Source of the DNA: Pseudochelatococcus sp047501465
GTDB taxonomy: Bacteria > Pseudomonadota > Alphaproteobacteria > Rhizobiales > Beijerinckiaceae
Length of the DNA: 64,000 nucleotides
Direction of reading: 5' to 3'
Assembly (NCBI RefSeq): GCF_047501465.1
Contig: NZ_JAZDRL010000001.1
Span: forward strand, 434,001 to 498,000
Shown here piece after piece: positions 49,461-56,847 of this stretch. Position 1 is the first letter of the stretch. Every line of letters starts with the position of its first letter. The position numbers and the translations under genes were made by a program. Under the pieces are notes generated by a model that had not been told where the DNA came from, did no database searches, and saw only the letters and a program-made list of their open reading frames with translations.

Positions 49461-50615
49461 CTACTTCCTCCCGTGTTTTAATGCCCTAAAAAACGCTCGA
49501 CGAAGCTGACCAGCTCTAGTTTCAAGCCAGGCCCAAACTCCAGTCCGAGCTACCGCCCACAAAATGGCAAGTCCGCCCAACCAGTACGGCAGTGTTGTAT
49601 GGGTAGTCCCCCAATAGTTCTTGCCTAGATCATACATTGCGCTCCCGATAGCACCGAGCAAAATGACACCGATCATATAAAAAAGCAGGCCGGGAGTGCT
49701 CGCCTGGAAACTTGCGAAGGCCGTGAAATCCTGAATTGGTTCTTCTTTAGAGCCTTCTCGCCAGTGATAAATTATCAGGCGAGAAAGGAGCCGCTCCTCT
49801 TCCGCAGCATCTTGGGCAGGAATCTCGCGACCACGAAGGTAAGATGCCCAAAGTTTTGCTTCGAGCCTTCGTACCTTGCGTATGGGAGCATGCTGGGTAA
49901 CGAGCGCATGACCGAGCTCGCGTATTAGGAAATAATGCACTCGAACGATATTGAACGCGTTGGCGGAAGCCCGCTTCGCGATAGAATATGGGAAGCTGCG
50001 CTGTTCGTTGAGCCTTAGCTCGGTCAACTCTAGCCGCTGCGACGAGCTGACGAAAATTTTCTCCTGCCCGATTATTTCCTGGGTGAAAAGCGATTGAGAG
50101 TTACCCGTCAGATGGAGGCGTAGGCGAAGATACTGTGGTCCAGACCCGCCCGCCCGGAGGCGCGTGCACATGGCCTCGGTAAATGTTATGGTTGAACCCG
50201 TCCCCTTAAGAGCATCTTCAACTGGCTCCAGCGTTAGATCATCGCCGATGTTGACTTTGTGTACCGTGACGAAAGGCTCGCCGTTTTTTGTCGTCTCGTA
50301 TCGCAGATCGGTTTTGCTACCGACCTCGACCACCATGTTAAAAACCGCGTCCAGCGTTTGGCCATAGGCCATAACGGTACTCAAATCCTGAAACTGGTCG
50401 AGCCGCAAGAGCACTGGGAAGTAAATATAGATGCGGTTGACTGACTTGATGTCGGTCAGCCGAAGGCCGATGTCTAGAAAATTCGTCTTTGAGGGATTGT
50501 CCCGCCAGAGGTTGAAGTGGATCTCAACGCTAGGCTGCTCAAGGTTTACATTGACCGCCTGACTGGAATTGCCACCACCCTCCGGCTCGTACCATATCGC
50601 CAAAGTCCCATTCAT
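49461..50615 (-). CDS. Unrecognised protein with two C-terminal membrane helices
   Basis: I do not recognise a family. The 384-residue protein has a soluble N-terminal part of about 300 residues rich in beta-like segments (NVNLEQPSVEIHFNLWRD, RIYIYFPVLLRLDQF), then two membrane helices at about residues 312-333 (LLFYMIGVILLGAIGSAMY) and 344-365 (LPYWLGGLAILWAVARTGVW), and a basic C-terminal tail. It lies 27 bases downstream of the GNAT-PUA-like gene on the same strand, so the two form an operon divergent from the XRE-ASCH operon. A membrane effector or anchor would fit such a layout, but that is inference. Confidence 0.75.
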   Translation of the reverse strand: MNGTLAIWYEPEGGGNSSQAVNVNLEQPSVEIHFNLWRDNPSKTNFLDIGLRLTDIKSVNRIYIYFPVLLRLDQFQDLSTVMAYGQTLDAVFNMVVEVGSKTDLRYETTKNGEPFVTVHKVNIGDDLTLEPVEDALKGTGSTITFTEAMCTRLRAGGSGPQYLRLRLHLTGNSQSLFTQEIIGQEKIFVSSSQRLELTELRLNEQRSFPYSIAKRASANAFNIVRVHYFLIRELGHALVTQHAPIRKVRRLEAKLWASYLRGREIPAQDAAEEERLLSRLIIYHWREGSKEEPIQDFTAFASFQASTPGLLFYMIGVILLGAIGSAMYDLGKNYWGTTHTTLPYWLGGLAILWAVARTGVWAWLETRAGQLRRAFFRALKHGRK

Positions 50616-50642
50616 TTTGCATCAGACCTTTCAGCGCAGCTA

Positions 50643-51698
50643 TTAGTTCACGATCAGATTCTCATCGACTTCGCCGAGATCCAGAATGCTAGTGAATTGA
50701 GCGTCGCTCAGCGCACGCAGATCCCATTTGGGCTGTGCACTTATGCCTACAACATCAAGCAAGGCGGCTCGATTTGGGCGCTTCGAGAACGCGGCGTTGT
50801 AAGTGAGTTTGGCGACATAGAGAGGCCTGCCGTCGTTGTAGCGGTCCCTCAGTTGCTGCTCACTGAATACGCTGTGATCCTTCGCAAAGGACACAAATGT
50901 ATCAGCGTCCTTGAAGTGCTTTCGTGAATAGGTTTCTTCGACCACACATACCGATGTCGCCACCGAACGGAAGTATGCCTTTCCTTGGATGTCAGTCGTG
51001 CGGTAGATGACGACCAAATCGCCTCGCTTCATACGATTGAGCGACAGACCGGCGATGTACACTTTGTGGATCGTGTTGGTGTGTGGAACATCGTCTTCGG
51101 AAGCCGGGTCCTCTGTCTTGAGGATTGAGTCCGGTAGAAGGTCAGTATGAAATTCAGGTTTGATAGCCAAAAGCCATTTCGATTTGCCAGCGGTTTGCAT
51201 CAGCGGGTAGTCTTTTACTATGTCATGCGCGAGACTTTCAAATGAGCGAAGTAGGACAAGCTCTTCTCCATTTGGGGTGGATTTCACGCCTTTCTGTTCA
51301 AAACCATAGCGTTTGAATAAATTTACAAGGGATACGTGGGTGTCGAAAACTGTGACATATACTTCCGACGCCTTTTCAAAGATTGCATGATCAAAAATTC
51401 GCTTGATGATCCTTTCGCCAAGCTTGGTTCCTCTCGCATTGACTTTAAGTGTGCCGACTTTGAGCCGGCGCTTGGCTGGAAGGGGAGGGTGAACGTCCGA
51501 AATCTTTCCCGTTTCCACCTTCATATAAAGGAAGCCGCGAATACCTTGCCCTGGATTTCCATCAATAACATAGACAGGTTCAGTTGCTTTCCTAGCGAAC
51601 CAGTCCGAAAACTCCTTATACTGGGCTTTCAGACTATCGAAGAACTTGTCGTTCAAATCCACGTCCTTGAATTTTGTCGGGCGTAACGTCTGCCCCAT
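50643..51698 (-). CDS. GNAT acetyltransferase with C-terminal PUA/ASCH-like domain
   Basis: A 351-residue protein with two regions. Residues about 12-155 fit a GNAT N-acetyltransferase: LKVGTLKVNARGTKLGERII is the beta-4/acetyl-CoA loop and LVNLFKRYGFEQKGV the C-terminal strand. Residues about 205-345 fit a PUA-superfamily (ASCH/EVE) fold: HKVYIAGLSLNRMKRGDLVVIYR and the FSEQQLRDRY block. The whole protein aligns with residues about 165-505 of the PIN-GNAT protein encoded in the opposite operon, so they are paralogues. The ATG at 51698 follows GGGGAAGG. Substrate unknown; tRNA or modified nucleotides are plausible because PUA-like folds bind RNA. Confidence 0.82.
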   Translation of the reverse strand: MGQTLRPTKFKDVDLNDKFFDSLKAQYKEFSDWFARKATEPVYVIDGNPGQGIRGFLYMKVETGKISDVHPPLPAKRRLKVGTLKVNARGTKLGERIIKRIFDHAIFEKASEVYVTVFDTHVSLVNLFKRYGFEQKGVKSTPNGEELVLLRSFESLAHDIVKDYPLMQTAGKSKWLLAIKPEFHTDLLPDSILKTEDPASEDDVPHTNTIHKVYIAGLSLNRMKRGDLVVIYRTTDIQGKAYFRSVATSVCVVEETYSRKHFKDADTFVSFAKDHSVFSEQQLRDRYNDGRPLYVAKLTYNAAFSKRPNRAALLDVVGISAQPKWDLRALSDAQFTSILDLGEVDENLIVN

Positions 51699-51978
51699 GC
51701 GCCTTCCCCCGAATCGTATGTAAATATAGGCTAACAATAACTCGAATAGACCACCATCACTGCACAATTTGAAGTGGGGATGAGCGCCTATCGTAAGTCG
51801 CTATGCTAAATAATATTCGCGTCAATGCCATAGCTGACTATTACCCAGTGATTCGGAGATGGCATGCCTGGCGGCGCGAAAGTTGGTACTGTCGGCACGA
51901 CAAAAAACGCATTGGGTGAGGCACGGGCCGCTGAAAATTGCGTCAATCTCGCGTAATTGTAGAATAAATGTCCGGAGC

Positions 51979-52012
51979 ATTGTGAGCAGCCACAATATTC
52001 CTTGCGAGGAAT
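51979..52012. promoter_or_regulatory. Back-to-back inverted repeats, candidate XRE operator
   Basis: ATTGTG-AGCAGC-CACAAT (51979-51996) is followed without a gap by ATTCCT-TGCG-AGGAAT (51997-52012). A third repeat, ACTCC-N7-GGAGT (52030-52046), overlaps the ribosome binding site of the XRE-ASCH gene. They sit 40-75 bases before that gene in the 356-base region shared with the divergent operon, which has no gene of its own. Confidence 0.55.
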
Positions 52013-52054
52013 GTTTCTTCACGGTAGCAACTCCACAACACGGAGTAGCATGGC

Positions 52055-52846
52055 ATGGGCAGACTAGCAGGAAAAGTTATCGAGGCTTCAGCGGCGACTG
52101 AGCCTCGCGATGAGCACGCAGCAGGTGTCGACCTGCGGCGACTTCGACTGCTCTCCGGCCTGACCCAAGCTGAAATGGCGACCCGAATGAATGTTCAACA
52201 GGCTGCTATCTCAAAGCTTGAAAAAGGGGGCGAGGTTCACCTATCGACTGTGAAACGCTACGTGGAAGCTCTTGGAGCCTCGCTGCGCGTGGATGCTGTC
52301 TTTCCTGCCGACGCTCGCCTAGTTCTTCGGGTACAGGAAGCATTCGATCTTGAGTATGGGAGCGATGATCAGCTCGTTTTCCCACTCATGGCAGATGAGC
52401 CGTTTCGCCCGCAACGAGATGTCGTGCTTTCCATTCGCCCGCAATATTCAGCGAAGATCATGGAAGGCCGGAAGACCGTCGAGCTTCGTCGGCGGTTTCC
52501 TGTTTCGGCTCCCAGTGGAACTATGGCCTATATTTACTCAACCTCGCCCGTCAGGGCGATGGTGGGAATTGCTGAGATCAAAGATGTGCTGAAACTGCCA
52601 GTGCAGCAAATATGGTCCGAGTTTGAGGACACGGCATTTATCCAACGACACGATTTCGATAGCTATTTTCACGGTCTTGAGTTTGGGTTCGCTCTTCTAT
52701 TTGAAGAAGTAAAGCCATTCTCCAGACCCGTCCCGCTTACCGAACTTCGCGAAAAGTTTGGTTTTGAACCACCACAGTCGTTCCTTTATGCAAGCCGCGA
52801 TCTGCGAAAGGCCCTGAGAGATGAGGCAACAGTCGTATCTCATTGA
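52055..52846 (+). CDS. XRE helix-turn-helix fused to ASCH domain
   Basis: A 263-residue protein. An XRE/HigA-type helix-turn-helix spans about residues 24-75 (LRLLSGLTQAEMATRMNVQQ, ISKLEKGGEVHLSTVKRYV). An ASCH domain of the PUA superfamily spans about 128-250, with the family signature GRKTVELRRRF near 145 in DVVLSIRPQYSAKIMEGRKT. Known ASCH proteins bind RNA or hydrolyse N4-acetylcytidine (E. coli YqfB). The gene overlaps the PIN-domain gene by 26 bases, the usual antitoxin-toxin layout, and has inverted repeats upstream. The role as autoregulator or antitoxin is inference. GGAG precedes the ATG by nine bases. Confidence 0.85.
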   Translation: MGRLAGKVIEASAATEPRDEHAAGVDLRRLRLLSGLTQAEMATRMNVQQAAISKLEKGGEVHLSTVKRYVEALGASLRVDAVFPADARLVLRVQEAFDLEYGSDDQLVFPLMADEPFRPQRDVVLSIRPQYSAKIMEGRKTVELRRRFPVSAPSGTMAYIYSTSPVRAMVGIAEIKDVLKLPVQQIWSEFEDTAFIQRHDFDSYFHGLEFGFALLFEEVKPFSRPVPLTELREKFGFEPPQSFLYASRDLRKALRDEATVVSH

Positions 52847-54359
52847 TACGAACATTCTTATCGGTCTAGAGGACTACCGCGCTGTAGAAGCAGCCTACGC
52901 CAAATTCTCGAGCCTCGCCGCAGCCCATAAGATCACGATCTTCGTACACGAGGCTGCTCGCGACGACATAGCCCGCGACAAAAACGCGGAACGCCGTCGG
53001 ATATCTCTTAGCAAGATCTCAAAGTACCAAGTCCTCGGCAAGCAGCGAGGCCTTGGCCAAGCTGATCTCGAGGCCGAATTCGGCGCTCTGAAACGTCCAA
53101 ATGACGTAGTGGATGCCACGCTTCTCCATGCCCTGAAGAGCGACGTAGTCGACTTTCTCGTGACGCAGGATAAGGGGCTTCACGAGCGTGCATTCAAACA
53201 TTCAGCTGAGCTCGGCCGACGTATCCTATTCGTTGGCGACGCAGTCGATCTGCTAACACAGACATACGAGCCTAAACAGGTCCCTATCCGGCATGTTGCC
53301 GAGGTTGAAGCCCACACCATCAATCACAAAGACAGCTTCTTCGACAGCCTCCGCGAAGGATATCCGGAATTCGATGATTGGTGGCGTGAGAATTGTGTTC
53401 GCGAGCGCCGCCCATGCTGGGTCGTATATGATGACGATGAACTGGCGGGGTTAATCGTTCGGAAAGGTGAGACGGCCACCGACACGGATGCGGTGACGAA
53501 AGCCAGCAAAATTCTGAAGGTTTGTACCTTCAAGGTTGCTCCGGACAAACGTGGCGTAAAGCTTGGTGAACTGCTCTTGAAGCAAGTCCTTTGGTATGCA
53601 CAGCGCAACCGCTACGACCTCGCGTATCTGACCACTTATGAAGATCAAGCGGCACTAATGAACCTCTTGGAATTCTATGGTTTCATCCGCGCTGGCACAA
53701 AAGATAATGGCGAGTTCATCTACGAACGCACATTCTCCTCTGCGAAACTACTCGATGATCCCGCTGTCAACGCTTTCGATGCGGCGAGGAAGCACTACCC
53801 CCGCTTCCTCGTTACCGAGAAGGTTCGAGGTTTCGGGATCCCGATCCAAGAAGACTATCACGACACCTTATATCCAGATCTTTGGAAACCGAAACAGCCG
53901 GATTTCTTTGTCGGCGCCTCTCGGGCGGACCGCCCGACGCGGCCAGGGAACACTATCCGCAAGGTCTATCTATGCCGGGCGCCGTCTAAGCTTGGAGAGG
54001 CGGGCTCCCTACTGTTTTTTTATAAAGGGGTATCCAAGGAGAGCCCCTCACAGGCGATGACGACACTAGGAATTTTGGAAAGCGTTACATACGCAAGCTC
54101 CACCAGAGAGTTGATGCAGTTAACCGGCGGGCGATCCGTCTACAGTGAGCAACAACTTGATCGGTGGAAGGCGACGGCAGCTAAACCGGTCAAGGTTATC
54201 AACTATCTCCTGGCAGCCTATATAGATCCCGCAGTCGGGTTGAATGAATTGCGAGATCTGGGCGTTGTGAACGGAAGCCCACAACAAACGATTTACGAAA
54301 TTCGGTCAGATGTTCTTGCACGGCTTCTCAATCGGGCTAACTTGGAGTTCGATATATGA
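52821..54359 (+). CDS. PIN nuclease fused to GNAT and PUA/ASCH-like domains
   Basis: A 512-residue three-domain protein. The N-terminal PIN domain (about 1-145) keeps all four acidic residues of VapC-type RNases: D9 in YLIDTNILIG, E44 in FVHEAARDD, D98 in VVDATLLHAL and D117 in VTQDKGL. A GNAT domain (about 170-305) has ILKVCTFKVAPDKRGVKLGE and MNLLEFYGFIRAGT. A PUA/ASCH-like domain (about 370-505) has IRKVYLCRAPSKLGEAG and VYSEQQLDRW. Residues 165-505 are paralogous to the GNAT protein of the divergent operon. It overlaps the genes on both sides. A nuclease toxin is the obvious reading of the PIN domain; the combined activity is not known to me. Confidence 0.85.
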   Translation: MRQQSYLIDTNILIGLEDYRAVEAAYAKFSSLAAAHKITIFVHEAARDDIARDKNAERRRISLSKISKYQVLGKQRGLGQADLEAEFGALKRPNDVVDATLLHALKSDVVDFLVTQDKGLHERAFKHSAELGRRILFVGDAVDLLTQTYEPKQVPIRHVAEVEAHTINHKDSFFDSLREGYPEFDDWWRENCVRERRPCWVVYDDDELAGLIVRKGETATDTDAVTKASKILKVCTFKVAPDKRGVKLGELLLKQVLWYAQRNRYDLAYLTTYEDQAALMNLLEFYGFIRAGTKDNGEFIYERTFSSAKLLDDPAVNAFDAARKHYPRFLVTEKVRGFGIPIQEDYHDTLYPDLWKPKQPDFFVGASRADRPTRPGNTIRKVYLCRAPSKLGEAGSLLFFYKGVSKESPSQAMTTLGILESVTYASSTRELMQLTGGRSVYSEQQLDRWKATAAKPVKVINYLLAAYIDPAVGLNELRDLGVVNGSPQQTIYEIRSDVLARLLNRANLEFDI

Positions 54360-54892
54360 ACCAGCGCACGATTGCATTCGTTGGCATCTCTGGAGTCGGA
54401 AAATCCACCTTTCTTAGATCAGCCGCCAAGAAAATAGCATTTCAGCACCTGACTGCCGGATCGCTCATCTGTAGAGCGCGCAAGTCAGTGCGTGTCCGCG
54501 ATCTACTTCGCTTGCAAAACTTGGACGAGAACCAGCGGGTCTTGGTTGCAGGCTTTCAGATGGCAAAAGCTTCCACAAGCCAACTGGTCGTGATGGATGG
54601 CCATGTAATCGTTGACGGTGCTGATGGTTTGCAGGCAATCAGCAGTAACGTTTTTGCAGCTCTAGGTGCCGATGCTATCGTCCATCTTAAGGCCGAGCCA
54701 GTGCAGATCCTGACAAACCGCGAAGGGGAAAAATCTCGTGATCGCCCGAGATTGACACTCAGTCAGCTTGCCGACCATCAGTCCCGTTCTATAGATGCAG
54801 CTTCCACCATCGCATTATCTCTGTCTATTCCATTCAAATTGCTCACTTATGAGCAGATTGATGAGTTTTGCTCATTTGCTACCAGTTTATAG
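54356..54892 (+). CDS. P-loop nucleotide-kinase-like protein
   Basis: A 178-residue P-loop NTPase. Walker A is GISGVGKST at residues 10-18, a Walker-B-like LVVMDGHVIVDGADG is near 80, and a lid-like NREGEKSRDRPRL is near 122. The size and layout resemble archaeal-type adenylate kinases and related AAA_33/AAA_18 kinases; the substrate could be a nucleotide, sugar or RNA end. It overlaps the PIN-GNAT gene by four bases (ATGA), so it is the third gene of the XRE-ASCH operon, and is convergent with the next gene. Confidence 0.78.
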   Translation: MNQRTIAFVGISGVGKSTFLRSAAKKIAFQHLTAGSLICRARKSVRVRDLLRLQNLDENQRVLVAGFQMAKASTSQLVVMDGHVIVDGADGLQAISSNVFAALGADAIVHLKAEPVQILTNREGEKSRDRPRLTLSQLADHQSRSIDAASTIALSLSIPFKLLTYEQIDEFCSFATSL

Positions 54893-55027
54893 ATCGCCTA
54901 GTTGATATTTCCTTGTCACAGGTTCGTGCCTATGCATCGAAGCGGTCGAGGAAAGTGCTTGACGTGGCAAAGCGGGTCAGCCCCTCACTTCCATTTGTTT
55001 AGATTGCCACGCCCGCTAATGCTGAGT

Positions 55028-56509
55028 TCAGCTAGATGGCTTGCTCTTTCTGCTGATGTTTGAACGTCGGCCATCGGGTGGAGTCGATGGTAGTGTGAAA
55101 GGTTCTTGGTTCATTTGATTGATAAGCATGCTGATCGCTAGTTGAATATCAGAAGGTAGATCCTTGAAAAGCTGGATAATCGGCGCCTCTGCGGACGAAA
55201 GAAACTCGGCTGCCCGTTGCGCAACAACAGATCGTGGTGCCAGTTCGGATCCTACGGCACCTAACCACACCGTGGTCGCAGCGGTCGCTGCGGCGATGAC
55301 CATATTGCGGACGGACAGCACACCGCGAGTGGATGCCTTGTAACTCACGGGCCCTTTCCGGCTGCTAGATTCTAACAACCCCCTAACAGCTTCGGCGATG
55401 TCTTGCGCGATCAGCTCATTGCGCACTGCAAAATCGGTGGCGTCCTGTGCATGAGTTACAAGGGTGATCTGTGATAGAAATTCGCCGGTTTCGTTATCAA
55501 TTTCACGAGCGCTGGGAAATCTCCTTACCCAGGGCGCGACTGTTTTAACCAAATCCTCTAGGGGTCGGCGAACCTCAGGCCTCAAACTTTCAGCGAAGCT
55601 GAGTTCACCTGAACGTATCTGATTGTCCAATTCCAAAAAGGAGCCAAGCTCAAGGGCCGCGCTGTAGACTTGCCCAATAACCGATGGAATACCCTCGGTG
55701 GGGCGATCCAGAAGAGCAATGAACCGTCTATTTGCAGCGGTAATAGCCGACCAACCGTATTGATTATCAAGTGATCTTGCCGATTCGGCAAATGCTTCTA
55801 ACTTGCGCCGAGATTCTTGATGCAGCTGCTGCGTTATTGGATGTGATGCGGCTGTCTCGTCGCTTTCGTCGCCCTCGAAGTCGATCTCTAGCGTCTCTCG
55901 GCCTGGCCTGAAGGTGGTCCCCAGCTTAACTTGAGGAATGCCGCGTACCTTTTCGGCAATCGATACCTTTTCCGCCAATTGCTCTATGTTGGAGGGAGGC
56001 CAGTCGGGTAAATCCATTCCCAAGCGAAGCGCGAAATGGGCCAACACTTCCTTAAGCTCAACGAGCGACTTACGACCGAAATTCGGCAAGCGTAACACCT
56101 GGTACTCGGTCATCTGCACCAGATCGCCTACAAAGACCCGATCTGTCGAAAGGATAGCAGTTGCCGTGCTCACTGATAACTCAAGCTCATCGATTCGTAG
56201 GAACAGGTATTTATTCAGCGGCTCGGCACGACCCTCGGATGCCCGCTCTTGGCTCTCCTCGAAGTCAAACAATAGCTTGGCTGCCACACGACTTGATTTC
56301 ACGTCCAGTTTTTTGCGAGCCTGGCTGAGATGGTAGTTAACGGTGATGGTGTTGATCTGCAGTTTCTGGCCAATCTCTCGCGCCTTTAGGCCCTGATGGG
56401 CCAACCTCAAGACCTCGGTCTGCCTTTTGCTCAGTCCCTTGAAGCTGCTACTCCGCAATGAATGTCCCACCTCTGTCCGTTCTGCGAAAACGAGTCCCCT
56501 AATCGGCAT
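55028..56509 (-). CDS. LuxR helix-turn-helix fused to RNA polymerase alpha-CTD and a membrane segment
   Basis: A 493-residue protein with an unusual order. Residues about 24-80 are a LuxR/GerE helix-turn-helix (GLSKRQTEVLRLAHQGLKAR, TITVNYHLSQARKKL). Residues 101-172 match the C-terminal domain of the RNA polymerase alpha subunit (LFLRIDELELSV, VFVGDLVQMTE, LPNFGRKSLVELKEVLA, LGMDLPDWPP). In that domain the positions of E. coli R265, N268 and C269 are S114, T117 and A118, while G296, K298, S299 and E302 are kept as G145, K147, S148 and E151. About 200 helical residues follow, then a hydrophobic segment at 397-420. The ATG lacks a clear ribosome binding site; a GTG at 56470 is an alternative. 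It stands alone between two defence-like operons. Confidence 0.82.
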   Translation of the reverse strand: MPIRGLVFAERTEVGHSLRSSSFKGLSKRQTEVLRLAHQGLKAREIGQKLQINTITVNYHLSQARKKLDVKSSRVAAKLLFDFEESQERASEGRAEPLNKYLFLRIDELELSVSTATAILSTDRVFVGDLVQMTEYQVLRLPNFGRKSLVELKEVLAHFALRLGMDLPDWPPSNIEQLAEKVSIAEKVRGIPQVKLGTTFRPGRETLEIDFEGDESDETAASHPITQQLHQESRRKLEAFAESARSLDNQYGWSAITAANRRFIALLDRPTEGIPSVIGQVYSAALELGSFLELDNQIRSGELSFAESLRPEVRRPLEDLVKTVAPWVRRFPSAREIDNETGEFLSQITLVTHAQDATDFAVRNELIAQDIAEAVRGLLESSSRKGPVSYKASTRGVLSVRNMVIAAATAATTVWLGAVGSELAPRSVVAQRAAEFLSSAEAPIIQLFKDLPSDIQLAISMLINQMNQEPFTLPSTPPDGRRSNISRKSKPSS

Positions 56510-56847
56510 GTATAGTGAAACAGGGCAAAACCGTCGAGAATATTTGCAGTTAGGGTTTGGTCACGATGCGATTGCTTTGATTGCCTCCGATTTATTCGAC
56601 GGTTGTTGGACAGTGCGAGAACGGCGGGGCTCTAAAGGTCGGAGTAAGCACTTGGTTTTACCTCCGTTTATCGACCCTGCGTCTATGGCTTCGCTCTTCG
56701 AACTGTGGTCGAAAGACGCTTTTGAGTGGTTAGTCGGAAGATTTCTGCACCATTCTGTGGCAGCACGAGATTGGTCACACACTTGTTTTGGCCATCCACT
56801 TAATGCAACCATGAATCGCAGTCTTTGGTCGCGCGACAGCCGGGGGG
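56510..56847. other. Divergent intergenic region before the Gabija operon
   Basis: These 338 bases separate the LuxR-alphaCTD gene from gajA. A frame from 56508 could encode about 137 residues on the plus strand, but it has no ribosome binding site, overlaps gajA and resembles nothing I know. I leave it as a promoter region. Confidence 0.4.

Noticed and set aside
49258..49509. Short frame across the end of the decayed RHE_PE00001-type gene
   Set aside because: It is an out-of-frame reading of the pseudogene's C-terminal part; the family sequence is in another frame.
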